Shown: piece after piece, positions 8,889-17,414 of the stretch
Position numbering within the stretch: position 1 is the first letter of the stretch
How the letters are laid out: the number at the start of each line of letters is the position of its first letter
NCBI RefSeq assembly: GCF_029814825.1
Contig: NZ_CP122379.1
Location: forward strand, 3,326,501-3,390,500
DNA from: Aequorivita marisscotiae
GTDB taxonomy: Bacteria > Bacteroidota > Bacteroidia > Flavobacteriales > Flavobacteriaceae
Length of the DNA stretch: 64,000 bases
Reading direction: 5' to 3'
The notes under the pieces: generated by a model
What the model was told of the DNA's origin: nothing
The model's database searches: none
Seen by the model: only the letters and a program-made list of their open reading frames with translations
Translations under genes and position numbers: made by a program

Positions 8889-9161
8889 ATGAACAAATCA
8901 GATTTAATCGATGCAATGGCAGCTGATGCCGGAATTACAAAAGCTGCCGCTAAGAAATCCTTAGAGTCTTTCTTAGGCAACGTTCAAAAATCTCTTAAAA
9001 AAGGAGACAGAGTATCATTAGTAGGTTTCGGATCATGGTCAGTATCAAAAAGAGCTGCCAGAGAAGGAAGAAATCCTCAAACTGGTAAAACCATTAAGAT
9101 TGCTGCTAAAAAAGTAGTTAAATTTAAAGCTGGATCAGATTTACAAAATAGCGTAAACTAA
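8889..9161 (+). CDS. hup: HU-family DNA-binding protein
   Basis: A 90-residue nucleoid protein of the HU/IHF fold that bends and compacts DNA. It begins MNKSDLIDAMA and carries VGFGSWSV and the DNA-binding beta-arm signature GRNPQTGKTIKI near residues 60-71. The length and basic composition are typical. The codons used are those of a highly expressed gene. It has its own promoter and a strong terminator, so it is monocistronic. Confidence 0.97.
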   Translation: MNKSDLIDAMAADAGITKAAAKKSLESFLGNVQKSLKKGDRVSLVGFGSWSVSKRAAREGRNPQTGKTIKIAAKKVVKFKAGSDLQNSVN

Positions 9162-9188
9162 TTGTAAGATATTTTACAAAATTTTAAG

Positions 9189-9225
9189 TCCTTCTTTTCA
9201 TTTATTTGAAAAGAAGGATTTTTTT
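9189..9225 (+). terminator. Rho-independent terminator after HU
   Basis: A 12-bp perfect stem (TCCTTCTTTTCA / TGAAAAGAAGGA, 9189-9200 and 9207-9218) with a 6-base loop is followed by seven T residues. Confidence 0.9.
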
Positions 9226-9364
9226 ATACAACTGATATTGAGCAAATTGTAAATTCGCATTATTTTATCACTTTTATTCAATAAAATATAATTTAAACAA
9301 CTAATTAACATTTTTTTGGTATTTTTAATTTTATTCGTTAGTTTTATTATACTGAAAAAACTTT

Positions 9365-9925
9365 ATGACGACTTTAAAACCAGCCAAAGGCCTCCTATTA
9401 GTTGCAGAACCTTCAATAATTGGAGATGTTTCCTTTAATCGTTCGGTGGTTCTTTTAGCAGAATACACAGAAAGCGGATCTGTTGGGTTTATTCTCAATA
9501 AACCATTGCAATATAAACTACGTGACTTTGTACCGGAAATAAATTCAAAGTTACCCGTATTTAATGGTGGCCCCGTTGAGCAGGACAATCTTTATTTTAT
9601 TCATTGTATTCCTGAAATTATTCCCGATAGTATTGAAATCTCTAATGGCATTTACTGGGGTGGCGATTTTAGCGCAATCGTAGATTTACTTAAAGAAGAC
9701 AAGTTGAAAAAAGAGCAAATACGCTTTTTTTTAGGTTATTCCGGATGGGAAAGCGAACAACTGGAGCAGGAATTAGAAGTAAACAGTTGGGTGGTGGTAC
9801 CGAATAATTACAACAATGAAATTATTGGCAAAACCAATATAAATTTTTGGAAAGAAAAAATGATTGAGTTCGGTGGCGACTATTTACTTTGGTCGAACGC
9901 ACCCGAAAACCCTAACTTTAATTAA
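9365..9925 (+). CDS. YqgE/AlgH family protein
   Basis: The 186-residue sequence carries the AlgH/YqgE signatures: KGLLLVAEPSI and GDVSFNRSVVLL at the N-terminus, GSVGFILNKPL near residues 38-48, and FNGGPVEQDNLYFIH. Members are soluble proteins of uncertain biochemical role; the name comes from an alginate regulation locus in Pseudomonas. It is monocistronic, and its stop overlaps the convergent aminotransferase stop by 4 bases. Confidence 0.93.
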   Translation: MTTLKPAKGLLLVAEPSIIGDVSFNRSVVLLAEYTESGSVGFILNKPLQYKLRDFVPEINSKLPVFNGGPVEQDNLYFIHCIPEIIPDSIEISNGIYWGGDFSAIVDLLKEDKLKKEQIRFFLGYSGWESEQLEQELEVNSWVVVPNNYNNEIIGKTNINFWKEKMIEFGGDYLLWSNAPENPNFN

Positions 9926-10779
9926 CCCATTCTTGCCGTTAAGCTCACCCTTGGCAATAACGCTTTTGCAGTAGTATTTACAAATTCCTTTTTTCTATAT
10001 TTGGTTACGGGCACGATTCCTTGAATAGCGTTTGTAATAAATATTTCATCTGCCTTTTGTAATTCAAAGGGCGAAATAGATGTTTCTTCAATAGAAAATT
10101 GTGGCAACTTCTTTAAAATTGCGATAAGTTGCTTTCTTAAAATACCGTTTAAACATCCGTCCGATAGCGGCGGCGTTTTAATATATTGGCCGGATACCAA
10201 AAATAAATTTCCGTTTAAGGCTTCAACAACCTGCTTGTTTTCATTGAGCAACAAACAGTTTTCAAAATCATTTTCTGCTGCATAAATACTTCCCAAAATA
10301 TTTATGAGCCTATTGTTTGTTTTTAATGTTGAAAGCAATCCTGTAGCGATAAAATGATCTTTAAAAAGTTCTATTTCGTAATTTGCTTCGTTTAAAACAT
10401 AGCACGGTGCATCCAGTTTTTCGCACGAAATTGAATATGACACATCGTTCGTTTTTGGCGTGTATTTTCCACCGGTGTTTCGCCAGACAAGCAGCTTAAT
10501 CCGAAAACTAGTATTCTCAGATTGTGTATTTATAGTTTTTAATATTTCATCTTCTAGAAATTCCATGGTAAAACTCATAGGAATCTCCATCCGTAACATA
10601 CGCATGGAGGCCATTAGCCTAAAGTAATGATCTTCCCAAAAATAAATTTTACCACCAGAAAACCGCAAGGTTTCAAAAACTGCATCGCCGTAATTTAAAC
10701 CTCGATTATCTACCGGTACGATTGCTTGGTTATCTGCTACTAGCCTGCCATTTAAATTTACCATAAAAAAACCGTCCAT
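9922..10779 (-). CDS. Class IV PLP-dependent aminotransferase/lyase
   Basis: The 285-residue protein belongs to fold-type IV PLP enzymes (branched-chain aminotransferase, D-amino-acid transaminase, aminodeoxychorismate lyase PabC). The N-terminal DNRGLNYGDAVFETLR motif is at residues 24-39, and the PLP lysine is predicted as Lys153 in LKTNNR. The size and YGDAVFETLR resemble the PabC/BCAT-like group, but the substrate cannot be fixed. The start MDGFF is used; Met6 is an alternative. It is convergent with the AlgH gene. Confidence 0.88.
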   Translation of the reverse strand: MDGFFMVNLNGRLVADNQAIVPVDNRGLNYGDAVFETLRFSGGKIYFWEDHYFRLMASMRMLRMEIPMSFTMEFLEDEILKTINTQSENTSFRIKLLVWRNTGGKYTPKTNDVSYSISCEKLDAPCYVLNEANYEIELFKDHFIATGLLSTLKTNNRLINILGSIYAAENDFENCLLLNENKQVVEALNGNLFLVSGQYIKTPPLSDGCLNGILRKQLIAILKKLPQFSIEETSISPFELQKADEIFITNAIQGIVPVTKYRKKEFVNTTAKALLPRVSLTARMG

Positions 10780-10821
10780 TTTTATTAGGACGGTGCAAAG
10801 GTATTATAATTTAAAGGGAAT

Positions 10822-11208
10822 TTAAACCGACCCCAATATAGATTTTAGATTGGAAACCATATTTTCCCAAAGCATTTTCCCTTCCTCTATTTCGTCCTCT
10901 TCGGCATAATCTGTAATCATTAACGAAACGTCTTTGGTAATTTCATCTACTTGTATACGAAGTTCAAAGTAAAAATCATCACCTTCGTCTTCAACCCACC
11001 TAAACTTAATGCGTTCCGGACTCTTTTTACTGAGTAATTTTGCGCGTTCCTCGCTTCCAGACCAGATAAAGGTATAGAACTCGCCGCGAGAATTTACGTT
11101 ATCTGCATACCATTCAGAAAGGCCCGAGGGCGTTGAAATATATTGGTATAAAAGAGAAGGGGAAACCTGAATAGGAAATTCCATTTCGTATTTAATTTTA
11201 TCTTCCAT
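10822..11208 (-). CDS. START-like/SRPBCC domain protein
   Basis: A 128-residue acidic protein with the helix-grip START-like pattern seen in Bacteroidota: EFPIQVSPSLLYQYISTP at the N-terminus, LSEWYADNVN near residues 30-39, and a C-terminal helix. This fold usually encloses a hydrophobic ligand; the ligand here is unknown. It is separated from the aminotransferase by 42 bases and may be transcribed with it. Confidence 0.85.
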   Translation of the reverse strand: MEDKIKYEMEFPIQVSPSLLYQYISTPSGLSEWYADNVNSRGEFYTFIWSGSEERAKLLSKKSPERIKFRWVEDEGDDFYFELRIQVDEITKDVSLMITDYAEEDEIEEGKMLWENMVSNLKSILGSV

Positions 11209-11333
11209 AGCATTTTGTTAGTTGATGCCCAATATATAGATATTAATCCTAACCTCAAATTAAAGATTGAAATTTTTCGTTGAAATACATCTTTAAGAAA
11301 ATTAAATAATAATGATAAAAATAGAAACTTAAA

Positions 11334-11364
11334 TTTGCCACACATAATTTTGTTTTTATCTTTG
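11334..11364 (+). promoter_or_regulatory. Promoter of tRNA-Met
   Basis: TTTG at 11334-11337 and TATCTTTG at 11357-11364 with 19-base spacing form an essentially consensus Bacteroidota promoter 31 bases before the mature tRNA 5' end. Confidence 0.8.
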
Positions 11365-11395
11365 CACCCGCTTAGGCAAAGCCGAGGCATAAAAT

Positions 11396-11469
11396 GGCGA
11401 GGTAGCTCAGCTGGTTAGAGCGTCGGATTCATAACCCGGAGGCCTCGGGTTCAAGTCCCGATCTCGCTA
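11396..11469 (+). tRNA. tRNA-Met (CAT anticodon)
   Basis: The 74-base cloverleaf has a 7-bp acceptor stem closed by G-T, a D-arm GCTC/GAGC, the anticodon loop TTCATAA (CAT) and a T-arm TCGGG/CCCGA around TTCAAGT. No CCA is encoded (the sequence continues CAG). The paired 1-72 position argues against the initiator tRNA. CAT also occurs in tRNA-Ile2, whose C34 is modified to lysidine, so the identity is elongator Met by resemblance. Confidence 0.9.
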
Positions 11470-11474
11470 CAGTA

Positions 11475-11509
11475 AAATCCCCAAAGATAAATTCTTCGGG
11501 GATTTTTTT
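11475..11509 (+). terminator. Terminator after tRNA-Met
   Basis: A stem AATCCCC / GGGGATT (11476-11482 and 11498-11504), extended by AAGA/TCTT inside the loop, runs directly into a T-tract. Confidence 0.85.
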
Positions 11510-11562
11510 ATGAAAGAATCTTCTTTTCCCGCCTTGGGTTTCTTAACTCCACAATTTTTTTA

Positions 11563-11590
11563 GACACTTTAAGACAAGCCATAAAGTGTC
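11563..11590. repeat. Perfect 9-bp inverted repeat GACACTTTA/TAAAGTGTC
   Basis: Arms lie at 11563-11571 and 11582-11590 with a 10-base spacer. It is upstream of the small-gene islet and downstream of the tRNA terminator. There is no T-tract, so an operator or structured RNA is as likely as a terminator. Confidence 0.4.
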
Positions 11591-11670
11591 GTTTGTCGAA
11601 TATTTATTGTCTTTGTCGTGATTTTCCCTACATTTGTTAAGAATGCGTTAATAAGTTGTTGAGTTTTAAG

Positions 11671-11701
11671 TTGGTATCGTCTCGTGAAAAGGGTAAATTT
11701 A
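11671..11701 (+). promoter_or_regulatory. Possible promoter of small-gene islet
   Basis: TTG at 11671-11673 and TAAATTTA at 11694-11701 (20-base spacing, one mismatch to TAnnTTTG) lie 25 bases before the ATG of the small lipoprotein. Confidence 0.35.
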
Positions 11702-11726
11702 CCTCTAATCCTTAAAACTCAATATC

Positions 11727-11891
11727 ATGAAAAAGTATGTTTTTGCATTTGTAATGCTAGCCGGTCTAGCTTTTAGCTGTACCCCAGAAAATCAAATAAG
11801 TGATGAACAACAAATCGACAAAAGAAAAGTCTGCCCCCCAAGCGACAGAAACTGTAATGGGATTCCAGACCACTTGGAGCAACAAGATTAA
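11727..11891 (+). CDS. Small lipoprotein, 54 aa
   Basis: This short reading frame encodes a lysine-led signal sequence (MKKYVFAFVM...) with a lipobox LAFSC at residues 14-18, so Cys18 should be lipidated. The mature part is 37 residues and carries CPPSDRNCNGIPDHLE, which resembles a calcium-binding Asp/Asn loop. Small flavobacterial lipoproteins with similar tails exist, but no function is known to me. Its 3' part overlaps the next gene in a different frame by about 90 bases, which is unusual. It has a plausible promoter 25 bases upstream. Confidence 0.65.
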   Translation: MKKYVFAFVMLAGLAFSCTPENQISDEQQIDKRKVCPPSDRNCNGIPDHLEQQD

Positions 11892-12405
11892 TTTCTATTT
11901 AATATTTCTATGTATAGTAGCGGTCCTATCACCATTTTTGCACGTACTATATTTAACCGGAGACACTGAGGGCATATTTGGCTTTGCATATATGTCCTCT
12001 TTTATGTTTTCTATTAGTCTACCTCTAATGGCTATTAGTTCTGGGTTAATTTTAAAATTTACCAAGACAATTGTAATTGACGAGTTTAAGGTAATCTTTG
12101 GATATATTGCAAATACATTTCTATTAGTCGGATTTTTCTTTCTAATTTATACTTTTGCTCCAATGTATGATCTATCTATTTATGCATATTATGTGGTTCT
12201 GTTGATTCTTTCTTTAGCACTTACATTTATTGCAAGTAAAATACACAAAGCTATTATTACAACAGAGCAACGCCTCAAAAGAATAATTTCAAAGCTTTTC
12301 GACTTTATAATTCTTGAAACTCCCCGCAAACACGTTTCTGAAGAAAAACAAATAGATTACGTTATTTCTTACGAAAAAATAATTAATGAAATTGGGGAAG
12401 AATGA
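11803..12405 (+). CDS. Four-span membrane protein of unknown function
   Basis: The protein of about 200 residues has four predicted membrane spans (about 30-50, 62-84, 98-118 and 126-145) and a charged C-terminal tail of about 55 residues. No family was recognised. The start could be GTG 11800, ATG 11803 or ATG 11857; all overlap the lipoprotein gene in another frame. Codon use is more AT-rich than in neighbouring housekeeping genes. Its stop TGA overlaps the ATG of the next small frame (ATGA). Location between tRNA-Met and hisS suggests accessory DNA. Confidence 0.65.
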   Translation: MNNKSTKEKSAPQATETVMGFQTTWSNKINFYLIFLCIVAVLSPFLHVLYLTGDTEGIFGFAYMSSFMFSISLPLMAISSGLILKFTKTIVIDEFKVIFGYIANTFLLVGFFFLIYTFAPMYDLSIYAYYVVLLILSLALTFIASKIHKAIITTEQRLKRIISKLFDFIILETPRKHVSEEKQIDYVISYEKIINEIGEE

Positions 12406-12545
12406 ATGATACATTAAGCACCATAACCAAGCTACGAATAGCCGGTATGCTCTCTGATTCTGCCCATCGAGAGGTAGAACAAAAGCTAATGGCCATAACA
12501 AGCCAAACCGCAAACGAGGTGGGAATACCCAGAGATTCTAATTAG
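12402..12545 (+). CDS. Short coupled reading frame, 47 aa
   Basis: A 47-residue frame begins with ATG overlapping the upstream TGA (ATGA) and ends in TAG that overlaps the convergent hisS stop. The peptide is soluble and polar ([17 protein letters not shown]...), with no signal or membrane segment. The overlap geometry suggests translational coupling to the membrane protein. Without homologues it could still be chance. Confidence 0.4.
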   Translation: MNDTLSTITKLRIAGMLSDSAHREVEQKLMAITSQTANEVGIPRDSN

Positions 12546-13917
12546 TTTGGCCCAAATACTTTTCCAGTTCAGTATACTGCACTTGCATTTGTTCGCCACT
12601 TTTCATATTCTTTAGAGTAAAGGAATTTGCCGCAATTTCTTTTTCCCCGGTCAAAACCGTAAATGGAATATTGCGTTTATCGGCATAGCTCATTTGCTTC
12701 CCCATTTTTCCTTCGTCTGGAAATAGTTCAGCTTTAATACCTGCTTCACGCAATTTTTTTATTGCTTTCATGGCATATAGTGACTCTTGTTCACCAAAAT
12801 TAATAAAAAGTGCTTGGCTCGTATTTGATACGGTTTCGGGAAAAAGATTTAATTCTTCCAAAACCAAATAAATGCGGTCTAAACCAAACGAAATACCTAC
12901 GCCACTCATATTTTTTAACCCAAAAATTCCTGTGAGATCGTCGTACCGGCCACCACCGCCAATACTGCCCATATTTACTTCTGCAGGTGCTGCGACTTCA
13001 TAAATGGCACCTGTGTAATAATTTAAGCCGCGAGCCAAGGTAACATCTATTTTTAGCGAGGCCATTTGTAAGCCAAGGCTATTAATATTTTTTGTGATGA
13101 ATTCAAGTTCTGTAACGCCCTTCATCCCCAATTGCGATGCTGCTAACATATTTTTTAAAGCGTTTAATTTTTCATCATTGCTTCCTTTAAACGAAAATAG
13201 TGGCTGCAATTTTACTAAAGCATCTTCCGAAATGCCTTTTTCACGCATTTCCTTTTTAACGCCTTCCTCCCCTATTTTATCAAGTTTGTCTAAGGCAACC
13301 GTAAAATCAATTAATTTATCTTCAGCGCCTATGGTTTCAGCAATACCACTCAATATTTTTCTGTTGTTTAACTTTATGGTAACTCCTTTTAACCCGAGAT
13401 TACTAAAAACGGTGTCGTACAATTGTACAAATTCTACTTCTTGCCAAAGCGAGGTGGAGCCTACCACATCGGCATCGCACTGAAAAAACTCGCGAAACCG
13501 CCCTTTTTGTGGTCTATCTGCACGCCACACCGGTTGAATTTGGTAGCGCTTAAATGGAAAGGTTATCTCGTTTTGATGCTGTACCACGTACCTAGCAAAG
13601 GGAACTGTTAAGTCGTAGCGCAGCGCTTTTTCCGAAATTCTTGAGGTGATTTTAATGCTATTTTTTTCGGTATATAATTTTTCATCAACTTTTGATAAAA
13701 AATCGCCACTGTTTAAAATTTTAAAAATTAATCTATCGCCTTCTTCCCCGTATTTTCCCATTAAGGTATCGCTATTTTCAAAAGAGGGTGTTTCTATTGG
13801 CTGAAAACCATAGAGCGAAAAAGTTTCTTTAATAGTATTGAAAATATAGTTGCGCCGCGCAACTTCTTCAGGATTAAAATCGCGGGTACCTTTAGGGATA
13901 GATGGTTTTTTAGCCAA
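12538..13917 (-). CDS. hisS: Histidyl-tRNA synthetase
   Basis: A class II synthetase of 459 residues that charges tRNA-His. It begins [10 protein letters not shown]. The motif 2 region contains [19 protein letters not shown]. The histidine-specific segment [14 protein letters not shown] and the motif 3 region GGGRYDDL...[10 protein letters not shown] follow. The C-terminal anticodon-binding domain spans about 365-459. It is monocistronic; the 3' end slightly overlaps the small frame on the opposite strand. Confidence 0.97.
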   Translation of the reverse strand: MAKKPSIPKGTRDFNPEEVARRNYIFNTIKETFSLYGFQPIETPSFENSDTLMGKYGEEGDRLIFKILNSGDFLSKVDEKLYTEKNSIKITSRISEKALRYDLTVPFARYVVQHQNEITFPFKRYQIQPVWRADRPQKGRFREFFQCDADVVGSTSLWQEVEFVQLYDTVFSNLGLKGVTIKLNNRKILSGIAETIGAEDKLIDFTVALDKLDKIGEEGVKKEMREKGISEDALVKLQPLFSFKGSNDEKLNALKNMLAASQLGMKGVTELEFITKNINSLGLQMASLKIDVTLARGLNYYTGAIYEVAAPAEVNMGSIGGGGRYDDLTGIFGLKNMSGVGISFGLDRIYLVLEELNLFPETVSNTSQALFINFGEQESLYAMKAIKKLREAGIKAELFPDEGKMGKQMSYADKRNIPFTVLTGEKEIAANSFTLKNMKSGEQMQVQYTELEKYLGQTN

Positions 13918-14111
13918 GAGATTATTTATTTGAAAGAAATAGGATTAACGAAATTAAAGGCAGTTTACGTGTTGGTATTTAAAGATACGCTCCGCCTTTT
14001 TAATTACTTCAACCTTGTTTCATTTAGACTTTAATTTTTAAAAAGCAAATATCTTAAATAATAGTAACTTTATGCAACTTTTGCAGTCTAATGAGAAACA
14101 CAAACTAAAAT

Positions 14112-15353
14112 ATGTTTTCACTTTTCCGGGAAAATGTGCGTATAGCGCTGGATTCCATAAAAAGCCAATTGTTAAGAACCATTTTAACCATCGTTATTAT
14201 AGGCATTGGCATTTGGGCGCTCGTTGGTATTTTGAGTGCGGTTACTGCATTGGAAAATACAATATCTGGCAATTTTGCATCCATGGGCGCCAATACATTT
14301 AATATTCAACAGTATGAATTTACGGTTCAGACTCGAAATAGCGGCGAACGCGAAAAAATAAACCCCATAATTAGCTATAATAACGTGCGTGAGTTTAGCG
14401 ATAAATACAGCTATCCCTTTACCAAAACATCGCTTTCGTTTTTGGGAACTTCAACCGCTGAAATTAAATACGGATCCGAAAAAACCGATCCTGAAGTTCG
14501 GGTTTATGGCGTAAATGAACATTATTTAGAAAATACTGGCACGGAAGTGGACAGCGGTAGAAATTTTACATTTTTTGATATTCAGAATAATAATAAAGTA
14601 TGTTTAATTGGTTCGGATTTTTTAAAGAACCTCTTTGAAAATGAAGACCCCATTAACAAAACTATCAGTATTCGCGGTGTGAAATTTAAAATAATAGGTC
14701 TCTTGGAATCAAAAGGATCCACTTTTGGGAATAATCAAGATTTAAAAGTGTTAATTCCTATTCAGGTTGCCCGTGGCATCTATACCGAGCCAAATATTAA
14801 TTACAATATTAGTGTAAAGGTAAGCGACAAACAGTTGATGGAAGCTGCCCAAGATGAAGCCATTATTACTTTTAGAAACATCCGCGGACTAAACCCCATT
14901 GAAGAAAACAACTTTGGAATTGAGCGCAGTGACGATTTAATAAATAGAATTGCGATGATTAGCGGTTATTTACAAGCCGCCGCGTGGATTATAAGCATTA
15001 TTACTATTCTGGGCTCTTCCATTGCCTTGATGAATATAATGCTGGTATCTGTAACGGAACGTACCCGCGAAATTGGCGTCCGTAAAGCACTTGGGGCGAA
15101 ACGCTCTACAATCTCTACCCAGTTTTTTATGGAAACCATTGTTATTGGTCAATTTGGGAGTATTTTAGGTATTATCTTGGGCGTACTAACGGGTTTTGCC
15201 TTCGCAAAAATTTTCGAATTCGATTTTACGCTACCTTGGACAGCCATGATCTGGGCAACAATTATAACTTTTATAGTTGCTGTAATCGCAGGTTCGTATC
15301 CCGCATCTAAGGCAGCCCGTTTAGACCCAATTGAAAGTTTGCGATATGAATAA
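14112..15353 (+). CDS. MacB/FtsX-type ABC transporter permease
   Basis: A 413-residue permease with one N-terminal span (about 20-43), a large periplasmic MacB-type domain (about 50-280) and three C-terminal spans. The conserved VTERTREIGVRKALGAK loop lies between spans 2 and 3. Such permeases act with a separate ATPase in efflux, lipoprotein release or mechanotransmission. No ATPase gene is adjacent, so the partner must be encoded elsewhere. The transported substrate is unknown. Confidence 0.93.
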   Translation: MFSLFRENVRIALDSIKSQLLRTILTIVIIGIGIWALVGILSAVTALENTISGNFASMGANTFNIQQYEFTVQTRNSGEREKINPIISYNNVREFSDKYSYPFTKTSLSFLGTSTAEIKYGSEKTDPEVRVYGVNEHYLENTGTEVDSGRNFTFFDIQNNNKVCLIGSDFLKNLFENEDPINKTISIRGVKFKIIGLLESKGSTFGNNQDLKVLIPIQVARGIYTEPNINYNISVKVSDKQLMEAAQDEAIITFRNIRGLNPIEENNFGIERSDDLINRIAMISGYLQAAAWIISIITILGSSIALMNIMLVSVTERTREIGVRKALGAKRSTISTQFFMETIVIGQFGSILGIILGVLTGFAFAKIFEFDFTLPWTAMIWATIITFIVAVIAGSYPASKAARLDPIESLRYE

Positions 15354-15415
15354 CCTGGTTTTTTCGCACCGCTCAAATCAAAGCAAAATACTCATAAATA
15401 AATACTGATACAGTA

Positions 15416-15889
15416 TTATTTACTTAGCAAATCTTCAAAATATTTATAGAGTTCTCCTTTGGTAATTACCGCCCCTTGCTGTATTAAAATAAAAAGATCT
15501 TTGTTCCGATCGTCTGTTATAGCTTTGGTGGAAGTGTAAAGATTTACCGCGTCGTCATGTAGATTCTGTTGTAACCATTTGTATCCATAAGCCGTGGTAA
15601 TATCTATATCGTCTTGCTCTACTTTGATAGCTATCAATTCCATAAACGCATCTGTAATGTGAAAAAGCATCAATTGTTTGGGCGAAATATGTTCTAGATA
15701 TTTCACTTTAGTCAAAACCCCTTCCCAGATTAGATCACTAAAAACGTCGAGTTCTTCTTCGGCTACTTCAGGTTTTTCCTCTTTCAAGGTTTTCCATTCG
15801 TCTGCAGTAATGGATTGTGTGGCAAGAAAATTTATAAATTCTTGGTGAAGTTCTTCAAATTGTTCTTTTGTTAATCTTGCGTATTTCAT
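15416..15889 (-). CDS. Conserved flavobacterial protein (DUF6495-like)
   Basis: A 157-residue soluble acidic protein beginning MKYARLTKEQFEELHQEF. It corresponds, from memory, to a flavobacterial family labelled DUF6495. No catalytic motif, signal or membrane segment is visible. It sits downstream of the rpsF-rpsR-rplI operon on the same strand but beyond its terminator, so it likely has its own promoter. Confidence 0.75.
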   Translation of the reverse strand: MKYARLTKEQFEELHQEFINFLATQSITADEWKTLKEEKPEVAEEELDVFSDLIWEGVLTKVKYLEHISPKQLMLFHITDAFMELIAIKVEQDDIDITTAYGYKWLQQNLHDDAVNLYTSTKAITDDRNKDLFILIQQGAVITKGELYKYFEDLLSK

Positions 15890-15942
15890 AGTGGTAATGT
15901 GTTGTAGTATCGAATTTTTCTAACGTAATATTTCTTCAAAAT

Positions 15943-15977
15943 AAAAAAACCTTCCCCGAAAACGAGAAAGGTTTTAA
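15943..15977 (-). terminator. Terminator of the rpsF-rpsR-rplI operon
   Basis: AAAACCTT (15946-15953) pairs with AAGGTTTT (15968-15975); read on the minus strand the hairpin is followed by a T-run. It lies 18 bases beyond the rplI stop. Confidence 0.85.
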
Positions 15978-15995
15978 TACAATTAATCGTGTAAT

Positions 15996-16547
15996 TTATT
16001 CCTTTTCTGGAGTATCTTCCACTACTTCATCTTCAGATTGTGCTTTTTCTTCCACTTTAGCTTTCGCTTTCGTTTCAGATTTACTTTTTACTTCAGGCTT
16101 TGCTTCTGCAATTACCTCAAAAGTAAAGTTGCTGATCACGTCTCTGTGAAAACGAATTGTAGCATCGTACTGTCCAGTACGCTTTATAGCGCCACCAGCA
16201 ATAATAATGTATTTTTTCTCGATTGTTACACCTTCTTTTTCTAGGGCATCTGCTAGGTCTGCGTTAGTTACAGAACCAAACAACTTATCGCCTTCGCCAG
16301 TTTTGGCAGTAATTTTAATTTCGAGTCCGTTTAATTTTTCAGCTTGTGTTTTTGCTTCATCTACAACTTTCTTTTCTTTAAAAGCACGTTGTTTCATAGT
16401 TTCATTTAACACTTTTTTAGCCGAAGGAGTTGCAAGCACTGCATATCCTTGTGGTATCAAAAAGTTTCTTCCGTAACCGTTCTTTACGGTTACCAGATCA
16501 TCTGCAAATCCCAGATTTTCTACGTCTTTCTTTAATATAAGTTCCAT
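15996..16547 (-). CDS. rplI: 50S ribosomal protein L9
   Basis: L9 binds 23S rRNA at the L1 stalk base. The N-terminal domain MELILKKDVENLGFADD and GYGRNFLIPQGYA (about 24-36) is canonical, followed by the connecting helix and C-terminal domain. The 183 residues exceed the usual 150 or so because of a Lys/Glu/Ala-rich tail after about residue 152, which is common in Bacteroidota. It is the third gene of the operon, 15 bases after rpsR. Confidence 0.97.
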   Translation of the reverse strand: MELILKKDVENLGFADDLVTVKNGYGRNFLIPQGYAVLATPSAKKVLNETMKQRAFKEKKVVDEAKTQAEKLNGLEIKITAKTGEGDKLFGSVTNADLADALEKEGVTIEKKYIIIAGGAIKRTGQYDATIRFHRDVISNFTFEVIAEAKPEVKSKSETKAKAKVEEKAQSEDEVVEDTPEKE

Positions 16548-16562
16548 ATTATTTCTGGATTT

Positions 16563-16859
16563 TTATTTTAATAAATCGGTTACATAAGGCATAAGTGCCA
16601 AATGGCGTGCTCTTTTAACGGCAACAGCTACCTTTCGCTGATACTTTAAAGAAGTTCCGGTAAGCCTTCTCGGAAGAATTTTACCTTGCTCGTTTACGAA
16701 TCTCAATAAAAAATCTGCGTCTTTATAATCCACATATTTAATACCAGACCTTTTGAACATACAATATTTCTTGGTCTTGTTGGTTTCAATATTAAGCGGG
16801 GTAAGATATCTTATCTCTCCGTCTTTTTTTCCTTTTGCTTGTTGTTGTAATGTGGCCAT
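16563..16859 (-). CDS. rpsR: 30S ribosomal protein S18
   Basis: The 98-residue S18 carries the conserved [17 protein letters not shown] and [17 protein letters not shown] segments. S18 pairs with S6 on the platform of the small subunit. It starts 3 bases after the rpsF stop, in the standard rpsF-rpsR-rplI order. Confidence 0.98.
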   Translation of the reverse strand: MATLQQQAKGKKDGEIRYLTPLNIETNKTKKYCMFKRSGIKYVDYKDADFLLRFVNEQGKILPRRLTGTSLKYQRKVAVAVKRARHLALMPYVTDLLK

Positions 16860-16862
16860 AAT

Positions 16863-17201
16863 TTAAGCTGATTTTTTATTGCGGTTTCTTCTCTTTTCTG
16901 CCCAAGCAATCGCGTGCTTGTCAAGGCTTACTGTAAGGTAACGCATAAAACGCTCATCCCTTTTAAATTCAGTTTCTAGTTCGTGTGCAACGTTGCCGTC
17001 TACAGTGTACTCAAAAAGGTGATAAAAACCACTTTTTTTGTTTTGGATTGGGTAAGCAAGTTTTTTCAAGCCCCAATTTTCTTTGGATATCATCTTAGCA
17101 CCTTTAGAAACAAGAATATCTTCATATTTCTTTACTGTTTCCTTTATCTGATCTTCAGACAAAACGGGATTTAAGATGAAAACAGTTTCGTAATGATTCA
17201 T
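16863..17201 (-). CDS. rpsF: 30S ribosomal protein S6
   Basis: S6 partners S18 in the small subunit. The start is set at ATG 17201 (MNHYETVFILNP), which gives the family's usual 112-residue length; the frame stays open upstream but that region contains the promoter. The conserved core includes NWGLKKLAYPIQNKKSGFYH. Transcription probably starts from the -33/-7 pair at 17286-17256. Confidence 0.97.
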   Translation of the reverse strand: MNHYETVFILNPVLSEDQIKETVKKYEDILVSKGAKMISKENWGLKKLAYPIQNKKSGFYHLFEYTVDGNVAHELETEFKRDERFMRYLTVSLDKHAIAWAEKRRNRNKKSA

Positions 17202-17230
17202 AAAAAATCTATTAAAATTAATGATTAAAA

Positions 17231-17249
17231 CCTTGGCCTTCTGCCAAAG
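17231..17249 (-). promoter_or_regulatory. Small hairpin in rpsF leader
   Basis: The leader contains TTGGC / GCCAA (17233-17237 and 17243-17247) around a 5-base loop. In other bacteria S6:S18 binds its own mRNA leader for feedback control; whether this hairpin has the required motif cannot be judged by eye. Confidence 0.3.
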
Positions 17250-17255
17250 AGGGTG

Positions 17256-17286
17256 CAAAAATAATACTTTATTTGTTATTATCAAA
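17256..17286 (-). promoter_or_regulatory. Promoter of rpsF operon
   Basis: On the minus strand TTTG (17286-17283) and TATTTTTG (17263-17256) are separated by 19 bases, the Bacteroidota consensus. The initially transcribed GCACCC is like that of the tRNA-Met promoter. Confidence 0.8.
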
Positions 17287-17362
17287 CCTTATTTTAAAGA
17301 GTCTTTCACAAAAATACTTTATAGATAAACTGTGCCTTTTTTTCGATAAAAATCAAAAAATG

Positions 17363-17393
17363 TTGCATTTCATCGATTATTTGCATATTATTG
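17363..17393 (+). promoter_or_regulatory. Likely promoter of LytTR regulator gene
   Basis: TTG at 17363-17365 and TATTATTG at 17386-17393 (20-base spacing, one mismatch) lie 22 bases before the ATG. It is divergent from the rpsF promoter. Confidence 0.4.
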
Positions 17394-17414
17394 CTTTAAG
17401 AAAAACCTACTATT

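Noticed and set aside
11396-11510. Integration site of a mobile island at tRNA-Met
   Set aside because: No direct repeat of the tRNA 3' end and no integrase were found in the downstream islet.
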